Assembly: GCF_030272615.1 (NCBI RefSeq) | Contig: NC_081413.1 | Coordinates: forward strand, 17,804,285-17,868,284 | From: Cryptomeria japonica | Taxonomy: Eukaryota > Streptophyta > Pinopsida > Cupressales > Cupressaceae | Direction of reading: 5' to 3' | Length of the DNA stretch: 64,000 nt | Shown: one piece after another, positions 36,705 to 48,065 of the stretch | How the letters are laid out: every line of letters begins with the position of its first letter | How positions within the stretch are numbered: the stretch's first letter is position 1 | The notes under the pieces: model-generated | The model's input: only the letters and a program-made list of their open reading frames with translations | What the model was told of the DNA's origin: nothing | Databases searched by the model: none | Made by a program: the position numbers and the translations under genes

Positions 36705-38212
36705 TGTAATGTCCACTTTTGGGATATACCTGATTTTTGCCCCAAAATAGCAATTCCAACAATACAATTCATTTACAAGGAATATTCTATAAATAAATTA
36801 CACAATTGCTACAAAACTTAGAGAAAATTGTCATTAATCAACATCACATATGTTGATCATAGATAATCCCTATAGAATACAAAATATCCTAAATCTATTT
36901 GGATCCATTTCATAGTTATTACCAATAGCCAACCCTATTATGAAATTTGATGGGAAAGTATGATAGGGCGCTGGGAGCCTGTCCTCTTCAATCAAGCCCA
37001 AGGGCACAGAATGAGCTTCGGAGTCATTCACCCCCTTGGCCCCAGGTATTGACACATCCATCTTGGGGTTGGCATACTTGATGAGGGAACTAGTACTACT
37101 GCATTTCCCTATCAAATGTTTCACATTGATTCCAAATATGATTGTTAATGGAAATCAGATAAATAATTACTAATCTTATATTTCTTGTTAGGATGCTGGG
37201 AGATTATCTTCCTCAACCAAGCCCAAGGGCATGGAATGAGCCTCCAAGTCATTCGGCCCCTTGGCCCACAAGTATGGCAGGACTTCCAGGTCATCCAATT
37301 CAGGGTGGCAGATGAGGGGAGACCAGTACTGCTGCATCTTCCTAACAGATTTATATTGAGATACATAAATAAATACAATAATACTTGCATACCAATAACT
37401 TTCCTTAATGTTATATACTGCTGTTCTTTTATTTCTGAACTTTTTTCCAAATCCAAACTTGGTGATTCGATTTCACTTGATTGATGGATTGTTGTTGAAT
37501 GAATGATCGAATGAATTCCTTTGACCGTATGATTTGAGGTATTGATGAGTGATGATTAAGTCATTGTTGATTAGATGATGGGTGTGTGATGATGTAATGA
37601 ATACTGGTTTGATATATTGGTGAATGATGATTGAATGAATGCTGATTTGATTGAATGATTTGCTGATTGATTTGATTGCTTGATTTGGTAATTGATGATT
37701 GCTTTTGTGGATTCATGAGTGATGATTGATAAGTGATCCTTGAATGCTTGGAATGATTTCGCCTTTATACTTGATTGGTGAAAGGATCACCACCTTTCAT
37801 AAGAATTGAGTCACCACCCTCCATTGCTGCCTTTTTAATCTTGATAAATTATTTAGATCTAAGTCATACTGGGTTCAAGTTAATTTGAACCACGATTAAT
37901 TGTAGTGCCACTCTTGATAGCCACATCATGTGTAGGAGCCACATTATTGTGTAAATTGACTTTGGGAAGCTCTACCATGGATGCATCCAAATTGGCATAC
38001 TCGGGTTATATCTCAATTCTATGTTGCCCCTTGTTTGTAGTCAACTTTCTTATGTGGTAGGAGGTGCAAGTTGTAGTGGATGTAGACCAAATCTTCTGCT
38101 TTTTTTGCAGCCAATTGGCTGTGCTTAACTAAGTGGATACCGGAGTATGTACTCCAATTATGTTTAGTCAAAAAACTTGCAACTTGTTAAATTTGGAGAG
38201 AAAGTCAATACA
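36705..38212 (-). mobile_element. solo LTR with 5-bp target duplication
   Basis: A 1508-bp unit from TGTAATGTCCAC to GTCAATACA, flanked by ACTTA. A minus-strand TATA box (CAAGTATAAAGGCG, near 37759-37772) gives leftward transcription. It is distantly related to the LTRs at 12743 and 15035 (same TGTAATGTCC end, AGGGCGCTGGGAGCC block). It contains an internal duplication: 36965-37045 and 37194-37270 share GCTGGGAG, CAAGCCCAAGGGCA, GGAATGAGC and CCCCTTGGCCC. It lies at the broken end of the hAT pseudogene. Confidence 0.9.
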
Positions 38213-38217
38213 ACTTA

Positions 38218-38964
38218 AAAATACAAAAGAATGTAAGAATGTTAAAAAATAAAAAGTATTTACTTGTGATAGAGTTTTGATTGTAAGAAGCTGAAGGAAC
38301 ATATATTTTTGCCCATGCAGGTACCACCATGTATGGGCACCCGTCTTGTATTTGTTTGGAGGAGCACAAATAGTATGATATTATGATGAAATGAACTCGC
38401 CAAATTTAGTTCTAACATTATCCACCACTTCTGTATTTGAGTATATCCTTGAAATTGTTTTCTTGTACCCTTTAGCAACTTCATTGTCTCTATATGGTAT
38501 TGATCTCCTAGGCAAAGAAAGTATCTCTCTGCTGTATTATTTGAGAGATAATGCAAATGCAATGGTTTTGTTACCTTGTCCTATCAGTTGAGAATGGTTT
38601 TTTCTACCCTTAAGAAAAATATTTCTTTGTAATCATTCTCCTCTACTATAATGGTCTTTATTTTTTCTTACATGGAGTTCATGCCATCATAGTTTTTCTC
38701 CAAAATCAATATGTTTGTATTAGTAAACCCAATCATACTCATGATGGGGTTGGTGAAACTAAAGATGTAGTCCACATTAGCCTATTAATCGTCAACTAAA
38801 ATCAATGATTTGACTTTTTGGGATCTCTTTGAATTTGATTGCCTTCACACAAAATCTTTTGGTTGCTGATGACTCTTGCACTCAATACCTTTCTCACCTT
38901 CACAAATAATCTCAAAACAATTGTGTGATGCGAATCAAGTCTCAACAAGCAAATATTCTATACA
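38218..38964 (-). pseudogene. hAT transposase (DUF659 type), C-terminal half
   Basis: Minus-strand frames contain, in order, VET-stop-FASH (the hAT motif ETRFAS with its Arg codon as TGA), a helix ending ARVISNQ, ANVDYIFSFTNPIMSMIGFTNT, then DNEVAKGYKKTISRIYSN, HTWWYLHG and LQLLTIKTLSQ. The last blocks are the start of the hAT dimerisation region. hAT transposases cut and paste DNA elements. This copy is dead: more than ten stops or frameshifts. The N-terminal side is at 63553-64000, beyond the LINE that landed at 38977. A donor-like AAGTAAATAC follows LSQ, so the missing C-terminus may have been in another exon, now lost or displaced by the LTR at 36705. Confidence 0.8.
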
Positions 38965-38976
38965 AAATAAGTTAAT
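38965..38976. repeat. putative LINE target duplication (left)
   Basis: AAATAAGTTAAT matches AAATAAGTAAAT at 63541-63552 with one mismatch. It lies directly before the LINE sequence and inside the hAT frame. Confidence 0.65.
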
Positions 38977-39442
38977 CTCTCCTCTCCCGGGAGACGTGGT
39001 TCTTATGGTGGGGGATAGGCCTTGGACACAACTGTTGGATTTTGAGGGCCTCCCCTTCCGCTCCAAGAGATGCTTCTCTACCGGTCATCTCGCTTCGGAC
39101 TGCTCTATTTCATGCCACAAAGGTGTTTCTACTTGGTGGAAAAATGCTATTGCTGATCACTTAACAGTCAATGCTCTTGACTTTGTGTCTATTGGCTCCT
39201 CTCATGAGGATGATGTCGATGTTGTGCCCCTCACGGCTACTGATGCCCCCACTGCTCCTTTTGTGGCCTCATCTCCTGAGGTCCCCTCTTCTGTTTCTCC
39301 TGTTCTGCAGCCATGATCCCCTGCTGCTGGATCTGCTTCTGCTGCTGTTGTTTCGTCACAGCTTGCTGCTGCTCTACAACAACCTCTTGCTTTTCTGTTG
39401 CAATACTCTGTGGACACCTCTGTTTGTAACCCTGCGGGGTCT
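38977..39442 (+). pseudogene. LINE ORF1 with zinc knuckle, 5'-truncated, part 1
   Basis: The frame reads WTQLLDFEGLPFRSKRCFSTGHLASDCS: the pattern (L-D-Y-E-G-I-P-F-R-C..CF..GH...C) that follows DUF4283 in plant LINE ORF1, including the CCHC-type zinc knuckle (first Cys here Ser). GVSTWWK follows, then a long Ser/Pro/Ala-rich tail with one TGA at 39314-39316. The frame is cut at 39442 by the long LTR and resumes at 63201; removal of that LTR restores the reading frame. The copy starts in mid-ORF1, so it is 5'-truncated. Confidence 0.75.
39438..39442. repeat. target duplication GGTCT (left)
   Basis: Pairs with GGTCC at 63196-63200, one mismatch. The right copy fits the interrupted ORF. Confidence 0.75.
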
Positions 39443-39974
39443 TGTTGTGACCTAATCACACATCACCCCATCCCAGATAGGGACCCCCCCTTTGCTTTTA
39501 GGCCCTTTTGGTCGTTTGCCTTTCGTTTTTGTGTGTGTTAGTGGCAATCTCTTCAATCTCTCCGCGTTCGCGTTGCGGGTGTTTGGGAGTCAGTTGGGGT
39601 TAATCTGCTTCTCTGTCAAGCAAATTCTGTGAGGTCTAGGGCCTGTTTTGTCCTTTTTCTAGGGTTTTGCCTTCTGCCCTAGATTTTAGGGGTTCCTGTT
39701 AGGGTTTCGGAAAAACTAAGCATACGACTGGAGTCGGGACCCTTCAGGGGACCTCCCGGCAAAATTTGAATCCAAACGGAGTAACTTTCTATTTTTAGAA
39801 AGTCCCTATTTTTTAGGGATTTTTTCGAGTCCCAGAATGTTGCCATTTTGCCAAAAATCAAACTTACTATTTTTAGTAATTTCTATTTTTAGTAAATTTC
39901 TATTTTTAGTAAGTCATCCTGCGCCCTGTCTTGGGCTCTAACTCTGACATTTTGGAAAGTTTCTATTTCGGGAA

Positions 39975-40048
39975 AGTCTATTTGTGGCAGGATCAGGCTA
40001 GCAGACAACGAAGTCTATTTGTGGCAGGATCAGGCAAGCAGACAACGA
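39975..40048 (+). repeat. ~38-bp tandem duplication in E2
   Basis: AAGTCTATTTGTGGCAGGATCAGGC(T/A)AGCAGACAACG occurs twice in a row, about 20 bases before the gypsy junction. It lies in the region where sister LTRs carry motif arrays. Confidence 0.9.
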
Positions 40049-40068
40049 AGAGTCAACATGCACAATCA

Positions 40069-40073
40069 CTTCT
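40069..40073. repeat. target duplication CTTCT (left)
   Basis: Exact partner at 57382-57386, bracketing the gypsy element. Confidence 0.95.
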
Positions 40074-41692
40074 TGATGTCATGGAAATGGGGACAAGGCA
40101 ACAACAAAGTTCAATGTTAATAAGTTAGTTTCAACCATAAAAACAAAACAAAGAACTAAAAACCATTCCAAACATATCAAAAGAGATTTCAAAAAACACG
40201 AAAGAAGTTTAACAAAATAAAAGAAAGGAGAAGAGCCTCCCTAAGATGCTTCCATGATGCTTTTTGATGCTTCTCCCTTGTTTTTCCCCTCTCCAAGTCC
40301 CAAATGAGTGTAGCTCTCAGCTTTTAGCACTAGCCATGGATGCCATATGGAGATTCAAGATGGTTGAATATGATAAGCAAATGCTATGCAAGTGTAGATA
40401 GTGATGCTATGAAAAAGCTCTATGCTAATACCAGTATAACAACAATACTCTAATGCTTCTTTCTTTGCTTGAGGAGAAGGGTTCTATTTATAGAAGAAAT
40501 GGGGAAATGAAGGGTTAAGATTGAGCAATTTAAACAAGGGTTAGGATTGAAAGACATTCAATCCATGTGAGACTTTCAACCCAATCCCATGTTGACAAGT
40601 GTCACCATGAGGAGGCTTGAGAGGAGAGATAAGGAGCATTAAATGCTTGAGGGGACATGATGGTTACCCTAGTCAAAGAAATAAATGCTTTGAAGAGACA
40701 CATGGGTTACATGAGGGTTAAGTTAGGGGTCAAAGTCCTTAACCATGGGTGCAAGTGGAATTAACCATTAATGGTCATGTAAGAGCCATAAGTGGTTTGG
40801 AAGACTTTAGAGGTTAATTTGTTGAACACACAAAGCATTAATTGCTTTTCAAAGACTTTGGAGTCTTTGAGAAGTGACTCCAATTTGCTTAGGAACGTGA
40901 CAATATTTAGGGAATGAATTAGGTTAATTAGGAAGGGTTTAGAAGAATCTAGAAAGGGTTTAGGCATGCAAGTGGATTTTGTAGGAAAATGCAAGTGGGA
41001 GGAATTTTGGTATTTTCAATTAAAATAAAATCATTTATTTCAATTAAATGGTGTAATTTGCATTTGGGTAAATATTCAAATAAATATTAATTTATTTAAA
41101 TGAGAAAAAGGAAGATAAAGCATTAAATGCTTGAAGACTTTAAGGGAAACCATTAAAGGTTTGAGAAGACTCTAGAAGGAAGCCATTAAATTTGAAGACT
41201 TTAAGGGAAACCTTTAAATTCTTAAGAAGACTTTAAAGGAAACCATTAAGTTTGAAGACTTTAAGGGAAACCATTAAAGGTGTCAAGTGGGTGAGGATAA
41301 ATAGGATTTTAAATAAATAATTTATTTAAAATAGTTGTGCAACTTGCATTTGTAGGAAAATGCAAGTGGGTGGAGGATAAAGGTGATTTTAAATAAATGT
41401 TAATTTATTTAAATGTGAGAGATGAGATTTTGGGGGTTTTAAATAAATATTAATTTATTTAAATGTGAGAGAAGATTTAATTAAACAAATATGATTTATT
41501 TATTTAATTAATGGTCTGAATTTGGTTAAGTGAATTAAATCAAATAAATTGAATAATTTATTTAATTAATAGGAGAAGAGGGTTAAGATGAATTAATTAA
41601 ATATTAATTTAATTAATTATTGATTGATGGTTAAATAATCAAATAAATACTAAATATTCATTTAATTAAGTGGACAGATTTATGTGACTACA
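40074..41692 (-). repeat. 3' LTR of gypsy element
   Basis: 1619 bp, TGATGTCATGG to GACTACA. Near-identical to 55707-57381. It has three copies of a 60-bp unit (about 41132, 41192, 41252), whereas the partner has four, which accounts for the 56-bp length difference. TATA box CTATAAATAG on the minus strand at about 40483-40493. Confidence 0.96.
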
Positions 41693-41706
41693 TTTGCCCC
41701 TCTTTG
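41693..41706 (-). other. polypurine tract
   Basis: Minus strand AAAGAGGGGCAAA directly abuts the 3' LTR. It is the expected primer site for plus-strand DNA synthesis. Confidence 0.85.
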
Positions 41707-42411
41707 AGACGGTGCAGTTTATCGCATCGTTTCAAAGAAAGAAAAATAGGTGTGAAGAAATGCCACATAAAATGTAAATTTAATGGGTGGTATGCCCCCT
41801 CGAGAGATGGGCCGAATTTTTTTGAAAAATCGGGCGATCTCTTGAAAAAAATGAAAAGTGGAGGGGAGGTAGAATAGAAGAAATTAGAACTAATGATGAA
41901 AGAATGGGAGAAAATGGAGTGAATACAGAGAAATGGCAAGCTAGTGAGTACCCTAAGGTCATGCAAGAGATACATAGCAGATGTAGTGTGGGGTTTGGAT
42001 TGATGCTATACAATTGATCAAAATTGGTTGGACAATCTGGTGCAATTGGTTTAATTGCCCCGGTCAAGTCAAAGCGTGACAGTTGATGTCAGTTGGTTGC
42101 TTGGACATGATAAAGTCTGAGTAAGTGAATCAAAGTGACCTGATGTGACTTAGACGATTGATGTAATTGCTCGATGAAGTCAAGGTATATGAAGCAAAAT
42201 ACTCGTTGAGACGTAGACAATTGATGTAATTGTCCGTTGGATTGTGTTTGATTGGTTGATCAATTGATAGTGTGTGCGTGTGATGGATGGTTGTGGGGAA
42301 TCATGGCAGCCCCGTTGAGACTAGGTCATTATGATAAATGCCTGATGTAGTCTAGGATTACCATGATCGATTACCTATTGAGACCTGAAGATACTTGATC
42401 AGAGTATCTGT
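41707..42411 (-). other. non-coding remnant where integrase core should be
   Basis: About 700 bases between the integrase stub and polypurine tract. No D,D-35-E block is readable. GATTGATGTAATTG-type segments recur near 42148 and 42220. Most integrase sequence must have been deleted, or this copy descends from an already reduced family. Confidence 0.6.
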
Positions 42412-42830
42412 TTATAGTCTAGGTGTGTGGGAGTCTTTTTCCATAGATGGCCAATAGTATCCATTGCGCAGGAGTTTCTTGGCTAGTGACGGACCACTTG
42501 AGTGAGTCCCACATATTCCTTCATGTATCTCTTCCAAGGCCTTTGTTATCTCATCTTGTTCCAGACATCGAAGGAGAGTACTATCAAGACTGCGTCGGTA
42601 TAGGGTTTCGGCAATAATGGTATATCGAGCGGTTTGGCGAATGAAGGTTTTACGTTGGTTATTCGATTGGTTGGGAGGAAGGGTGTGATCGCGGAGATAG
42701 GTGTAGAACTCACCATACCATGGGGATTCAGAACCGACAAGGCGATATATCATTTTGGATTCGGGGATATCATAAGCGGGAATCCAAAGCTGTTCTACCA
42801 AGAACTCGTAGCGTGTTGAATATGTGGAAG
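42412..42830 (-). pseudogene. gypsy integrase N-terminal zinc-binding stub
   Basis: A 129-codon ORF ending HEGICGTHSSGPSLAKKLLR and GYYWPSM. This is the HHCC zinc finger that begins gypsy integrases, with both His but without the following C-x2-C. The ORF stops immediately afterwards, and no catalytic core follows. Upstream it connects, through a frameshift near 42810, to the end of the RNase H frame. Integrase inserts the cDNA, so its loss means this copy needs help in trans. Confidence 0.8.
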
Positions 42831-43725
42831 ATCTAGGAGAGATGCAATGGTAGCCATAGCGTCAGCAGCTCGATTCTAATCTCTTGGTATCTGCTCAAAA
42901 GTGATAGTAGTAAATGATGTCTTTAGATTGTCCACTATTTGCTTATATGGCATGAGTTTATCATCCTTGGTCTGATATTCATCAGTTGCTTGTCAAATGA
43001 CCAGTTGTGAGTCGCCATATACTTGTAGTTCTTGTAATTTCCATTGTACGGCTAGCCTGAGTCCTGTGATCAAGGCCTCATACTCTGCCATGTTGTTTGT
43101 GCATGGAAATGTGAGCCTGTAAGACTTCGGGATGCTGTTACCTTGAGGTGTGATAAACAGAATGCCTGCCCCTGAGCCATGCCTAGTGTATGAACCATCA
43201 AAGTATAGTTTCCATGGTTGTGCTGTTGTGATCATGAATATCTCTTCATCTGGAAAATTGGAAATGAGAGGATGATTGCCTATGAGGGGTGCATCGGCCA
43301 ACTGATCTGCAATGACTTGTCCTTTGATAGCTTTATGGTCTATATACTCGATGTCAAATTCACTTAGAATCATCACCCATTTGGCCAAGCGACCTGTCAA
43401 TGCTGCTTTGTTGAGTAAATACTTGAGTGGATCAATCTTTGCAATGAGTTGTACCTTGTGTGTTAACAGATAGTGCCTCAGTTTAGTAGCTACTAAGATT
43501 ACTGCTAGGCAAGCTCGCTCAATAGGCATGTAATTGAGTTCATAGCTCACCAGTGTGCGAGAGATGTTGTAAACAACACACTCTTTTCCTTCTGTATTAT
43601 GTTGTGCCAGTAGTACACCCAATGTTGTACTTGTCACTGAGATATAGAGTAACAACGGTTTACTTGGATCTGGTGGGATCAGCAATGGTGGATTCATGAG
43701 ATAGTCTTTAAGCGTCTGAAATGCT
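42831..43725 (-). pseudogene. gypsy RNase H plus second (archaeal-type) RNase H
   Basis: The ORF 43697-42993 (234 codons) holds two domains. The first is the Ty3-type RNase H next to the RT (LLYISVTSTTLGVLLAQ, YNISRTLVSYELNY, LLTHKVQLI), in which the usual first acidic residue is replaced. The second is the archaeal-type RNase H (KLYFDGSYTRHGSGAGI, NNMAEYEALITGL, VYGDSQLVI) with D, E and D catalytic residues visible. A stop at about 42990 cuts the second domain; the frame resumes and runs to about 42840 (PYKQIVDNLK, NRAADAMA). The second domain is a hallmark of Tat elements. Confidence 0.88.
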
Positions 43726-44768
43726 TGTTAGCATCGGGCATCCCACTGAAAGCAGATGTTCTTGTGTAGCAGCTGTGTGAATGGGTGACACTTATCAGCC
43801 AATTGTGCAATGAATCTTCGGATGGATTGAAGTTGCCCTTGTAATGTCCTTAGTTGACTGATATTCTTTGGTGGTGGCATGTCCATGATTGCTTTTACCT
43901 TTGCTGGGTCGACCTCAATACCTTTGCTTGAGACAATGTATCCTAGAAGCTTCCCGGAGGTTACTCCAAAGACACATTTCTTTGGGTTGAGTCGAACATG
44001 ATATTGTTCCAGTCTATCAAAGATTCTCTCTAATATGTCCAAATGACCTTCTCTTGTGAGTGATTTTGCCAGTAAGTCATCAACATAATCATCCATTATG
44101 GTATGCATCATATCATGAAAGATAGTAGTCATTGCTCGTTGATAGGTCGCTCCTGCATTCTTTAAACCAAAAGGCATTACATTCCAGCAATATGTGCCCC
44201 ATGGACATGTGAAGGCTGTCTTATGTTGATCTTCTGGTGCGATCCTTATCTGGTTGTATCCTGAAAAGCCATCCATGAGTGAAAGCATGGCATGTCCTGC
44301 TGTCAGATCCATTATGATGTCGATATTTGGTAGGGGAAAGTCATCCTTAGGACATGCCTTATTTAGATCTCGGAAGTCAGTACAAATGTGGATGCCCCCT
44401 TTTGGTTTGCCGACAGGCACAATGTTGGAGATCCATTCTGCATAATCAATTGGTCTAATGAATCCAACATCTAGGAGTTTCTTGAGTTCTGTTTTGACTA
44501 GCACTGCAATTTGAGGATGCATCTTGCGAAGCTTCTGCTTAACCGGTTTGGCTCCTTCTGCAACGGTGAGGTGATGCATGACTAAATCAGGATCAAGCCC
44601 AGGCATGTCTGCATATGACCATGCAAAGTTGATCTGACACTGTTGGAAGAACTCTATAAATTTAGGCTGTTCCTTTGGAGTGAGAAGAGATGCCAGATGT
44701 ATGAGGTGAGGATTTTCAGGAGTCCCCACATTGTATTCTTTGGTTTCCTCGATGAGAATCGTTGATCG
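43726..44768 (-). pseudogene. gypsy reverse transcriptase
   Basis: The 333-codon ORF 44729-43728 contains all main RT blocks: ELKKLLDVGFIRP, WISNIVPVGKPKGGI, CTDFRDLNKACPKDDFPLP, MDGFSGYNQI, FTCPWGTYCWNVMPFGLKNA, and YVDDLL (minus strand about 44091-44077) with both catalytic Asp. KCVFGV and KLLGYIVS follow. The domain looks intact, but the polyprotein frame is closed by stops on both sides (about 44770 and 43726). The enzyme copies element RNA into DNA inside virus-like particles. Confidence 0.93.
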
Positions 44769-45332
44769 TTCCTATTGTGTACTAGCGGGGAGGATGTGAA
44801 ACCTTTCATCCTCAGGCGCCTCAGAGAGGTTTTCACCGTTGGATACGCTCTTTCTTTTTACTTTTGTTGGATCAAACAGTGCCACAGTGTGGTTTTCACT
44901 GGAAGATCCATGTTTTATTGTTATGTTTTTGCAGCTGAAAGGTTTGGCATCCGCCCCGAAGTATGCTGCGCTATTAAGTTCAATGGCGAATCCAGCTTTG
45001 TGATCCCCGCTTGGTAGGTTATCCCTTAATTCCAAAAAGTCAAGGCATGGGGGATTTGGTTGGTTCCATTCGATGAGTTCAGGGTGAATAATGGGCATTA
45101 CTTCATCGATTAGGTTAAGTTCATTAGATGTATCAGTGAGGGTTAAGACAGTGTGGTGAAGGTCGTTGATGGTACTCTCCCTGTCAGAATCAGGCGTAGG
45201 ATGAGACGTAGGGTCTGTGGAAGATGTTTCCAGTTCAGGAACCCATGTGGTCTTTATCTGTGCTTCTCCATAAACAGGGATGTCTTTGCGTGGCGGAGGT
45301 AGTGATGCATCTTCCTCATCTGAAGTGTTAAG
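44769..45332 (-). pseudogene. gypsy polyprotein linker between protease and RT
   Basis: An open segment between stops near 45330 and 44770, including the 108-codon ORF 45098-44772 (PELIEWNQPNPPCLDFLE, SAAYFGADAKPFSCKN). No enzymatic motif. In the intact family it would join protease and reverse transcriptase. Confidence 0.6.
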
Positions 45333-47395
45333 CTATACAGAATCAAATTCCCACTCATGTGAGTCGGTCTCTGAGTTACTTTCCAGCATTCGATCACTAT
45401 ACCATACTGGGATGTCTTTTGAGTTAAATACTGCAGGTGTGATTGGTTGATGTACCTTTGCAGTGATCGGTGTTGCAGGAAGGTCGATGGGGATTAAAGA
45501 ATCTGGTACAAGGAGTATCGGTAGTATTGACTCAGTGGCTTCTGTTGGAACTGCTGGTGCCATAGATGCTGCTGCGGGTTCTGATACAGTTGCTGCTGCT
45601 AATGGTGCTGCTGATGGGAATACTGGTTCGTTTGGTGGGATGAGTGGCATTGGTGATGGTTGTGTTGGGATTCTGAGCCTCGGTGGGGCAGTTGTGATGG
45701 TGCTCGATGTTGCTTTGATAATGAAAGGTGTCCTTTTTGTAGTAGGTTGACATAATGGTTTGCTGGGTTTTCCTTTGAATTTGAGTTTAGGAAAGATCTC
45801 TTTTTCAAAGCCTAGGCCTGTATTACCTTTGGGCTTTAATTCCGGCAGCAGAGGTTCATGTCGTCCTTGTTTGCAATATCCCAAAGCACTCTGACCATCA
45901 TACCCCATTCTTTGCATAATGAGGAGACCTTTGCCATACTGATCCGTAGGAAGTTTAACTTTCGGTATATCAGTGGTGAGGGGATCTTTATAGATCCATT
46001 CCGCTAAGTCCTCATCTTGGGTTTCTTCTTCTTGACTTTTTCCAAGGATGAAAGGCGTCAAAGCACATGCTGGTGTGATTAGTGGTTGCTGGAGTAACTG
46101 CTGTGGTTTACCATGTGTTCTAGGAGAAGTGGGCATTTGTCCCACACAAAAGAGTTGACTCAAGTTGTATTCCCCAGGACCTTCCTTTGCTATTTTCATT
46201 TTAAGCTTTTCTTGCTTTGGTATAGTGGTGTTCGAACTGGCAAGAGAGGCGGGATTTATATATGATGTGGAGGAAATGGCTTCTCTATTATTAGGAACGG
46301 TAATCTCTGGTTGATGGCTGATATTATGGCAATACGCAAAGGGATTTGCATCGCCCAGGATTGTGATCTCTACACTGTTATGTGGGAACTTGATACATTG
46401 ATGGTAGGTGGATGGAACGGCTTGCATGGCATGTATCCAAGGTCTTCCTAACAATAGATTGTATGGTAGAGGAAGGTCCAGAACCTGACAGATGATGTGC
46501 TTTACCACAGGGCCTATTCGGATTGGTAGTACCACAGCTCCTTTGGATGAACGCTCCGCATCGTCATAAGCTTTGATTGTGATCTTTTTGCGAGGATCCA
46601 CTGATTCTATGGCATATTCCAATGCTGTGACCAATTGTAGTGTACAAATATTCAGGCCTGCTCCATTGTCGATCAAGACTCGCTTGATCCTATGCTGATT
46701 GATAAAGCCTTCAATGTGTAGCGAAGCATTATGAGGTTGCTGGAAAGAGGAGTTGTCACTTTCAGAAAAAGTGAGACAAGGTGATGACTTTAGACTTCCA
46801 ACCATGGCTTGAAATTGGTCTGTATTCAGGTTTGCAGGGACTGACGCCTCTTGGAGTGCTTGATCCAAGATTGTTTTATGAGATGGCGATAGGCGCAATG
46901 GCTCTAAAATGGATATAAGCGCAGGTGTTTTGTCTAATTGTTCCACAAGATTGTACTGCTTTGGGATGGAGGTGGTGCCTTGTGGAGCTGCCTTTATGGT
47001 AACCTTGCCGCGACGTGTAACAACATTGCAATTGGAGTTGGGATTTTTGATGGTTATAGTTGCAACTTGTTCTCTGGCATCATACAGGTGATTTACAGTG
47101 TAATTATATGCAGCCTGCGTATAATCCGTGGTATCAGTGCCTCGCCTGGAAGTGGAAGGACCCCTTTGATCTTGTGATGGAAGTGGATTTTTGAACATCA
47201 GATGATCATTGTTTGTTGTTTTTGGGTCATGTCCTTCTATTTCAATTTCTCCTCGGTCAATAAGGTCCTGAATAAGATCTTTCAATCGATGACAATTACT
47301 TGTCTTGTGTCCTCTCCCTTGGTGGAAATCGCAGTGTTCAGTATCTCGCCACCATGCGGGTTTGACCTGAGGTTCATAGTTTGATGTTTTAGGGA
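45333..47395 (-). pseudogene. gypsy gag end, aspartic protease and G-patch
   Basis: The 650-codon ORF 47285-45333 continues upstream in frame to about 47395, where CDFHQGRGHKTSNC forms a gag-type zinc-knuckle-like motif before LKDLIQDLI. Near residue 205 is LIDNGAGLNI, the retroviral-type aspartic protease site (usual D-S/T-G here D-N-G), with LLLGRPWIH about 75 residues later. At residues about 440-490 is a G-patch: GKGLLIMQRMGYDGQSALGY...GNTGLGF, an RNA-binding Gly-rich domain. A Pro/Ala/Ser/Thr-rich, probably disordered tail follows. Asn at the position after the catalytic Asp is unusual and may mean weak activity or decay. The C-terminal limit is a TAG. Confidence 0.85.
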
Positions 47396-48060
47396 GTGAC
47401 CAAATTTTGAGAAATGAGTTGTCGCAATACTATTTCAATGGGCTCCCCTAAGGGAGTGTGTTCGTTTTTGTTTTTGCTGACGAGGTCTTGGTTCATCGTG
47501 AGATGTGATGCGACCTTGATTGGTAGGAACATTTTTGTTATTCTGAGGTGGAGGATTCTGTCCTGCAAACCGAACCACAGATTGTGCAGTTTGTATAGTC
47601 CTGGCATCCACGACCCCATCGTTGATGATATTCTTGTTTTTGTTCCAGAAGCTGGGTTTATCACTATTGAAGCGTGGGCGAGGACTATCCTTTGGTTCAT
47701 TATAGATTTTGATAAGTCCTTTCTTGATAAGTGCCCTTTCACATTTCAAACCCTTGGTGATCATATCATTAAAAGAGTCAGTGTCTTTGACATCCAGGTG
47801 AAATTCCATTTCTTCGTTTAAGTTGGAAATGAATATTTCCACTAGTTCTCGTTCAGGTAACTGAAGAGAACGTCTGCTAGACATTTGACGCCATCGTTGC
47901 AGGAATACTGAGAATAGTTCACCTGGTTTTTGTTTAGTGCTGCACAGATTAGCCATGGTGATGTCGCGTTCAATGTTATGAGAGTAACGAGCTAGGAATT
48001 TTTGGATGAGTTCCTCAAATGTTCTAATGTCACCTGATAGTCGGGAAAACCATGATGTGG
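47396..48060 (-). pseudogene. gypsy gag, second part
   Basis: Reads SWFSRLSGDIRTFEELIQKF, TMANLCSTKQKPGELFSVF and LQRWRQMS, the core of the plant gypsy gag (Retrotrans_gag). It begins abruptly at the junction with the nested LTR; the preceding part of the same domain is at 52351-53003. Frameshifts near 47470 and 47395 lead into the zinc-knuckle segment. Gag forms the particle shell. Confidence 0.87.
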
Positions 48061-48065
48061 TTGTT
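48061..48065. repeat. target duplication TTGTT (left)
   Basis: Exact partner at 52346-52350. With one copy and the LTR removed, the gag frame is continuous. Confidence 0.96.

Noticed and set aside
39171-39459. Leu-rich plus-strand ORF and acidic minus-strand ORF
   Set aside because: Both are alternative frames of the low-complexity Ser/Pro/Ala tail of LINE ORF1.
45463-45750. Gly/Ala-rich plus-strand ORF
   Set aside because: It is the antisense shadow of the Pro/Ser/Thr-rich tail of the gypsy protease ORF.
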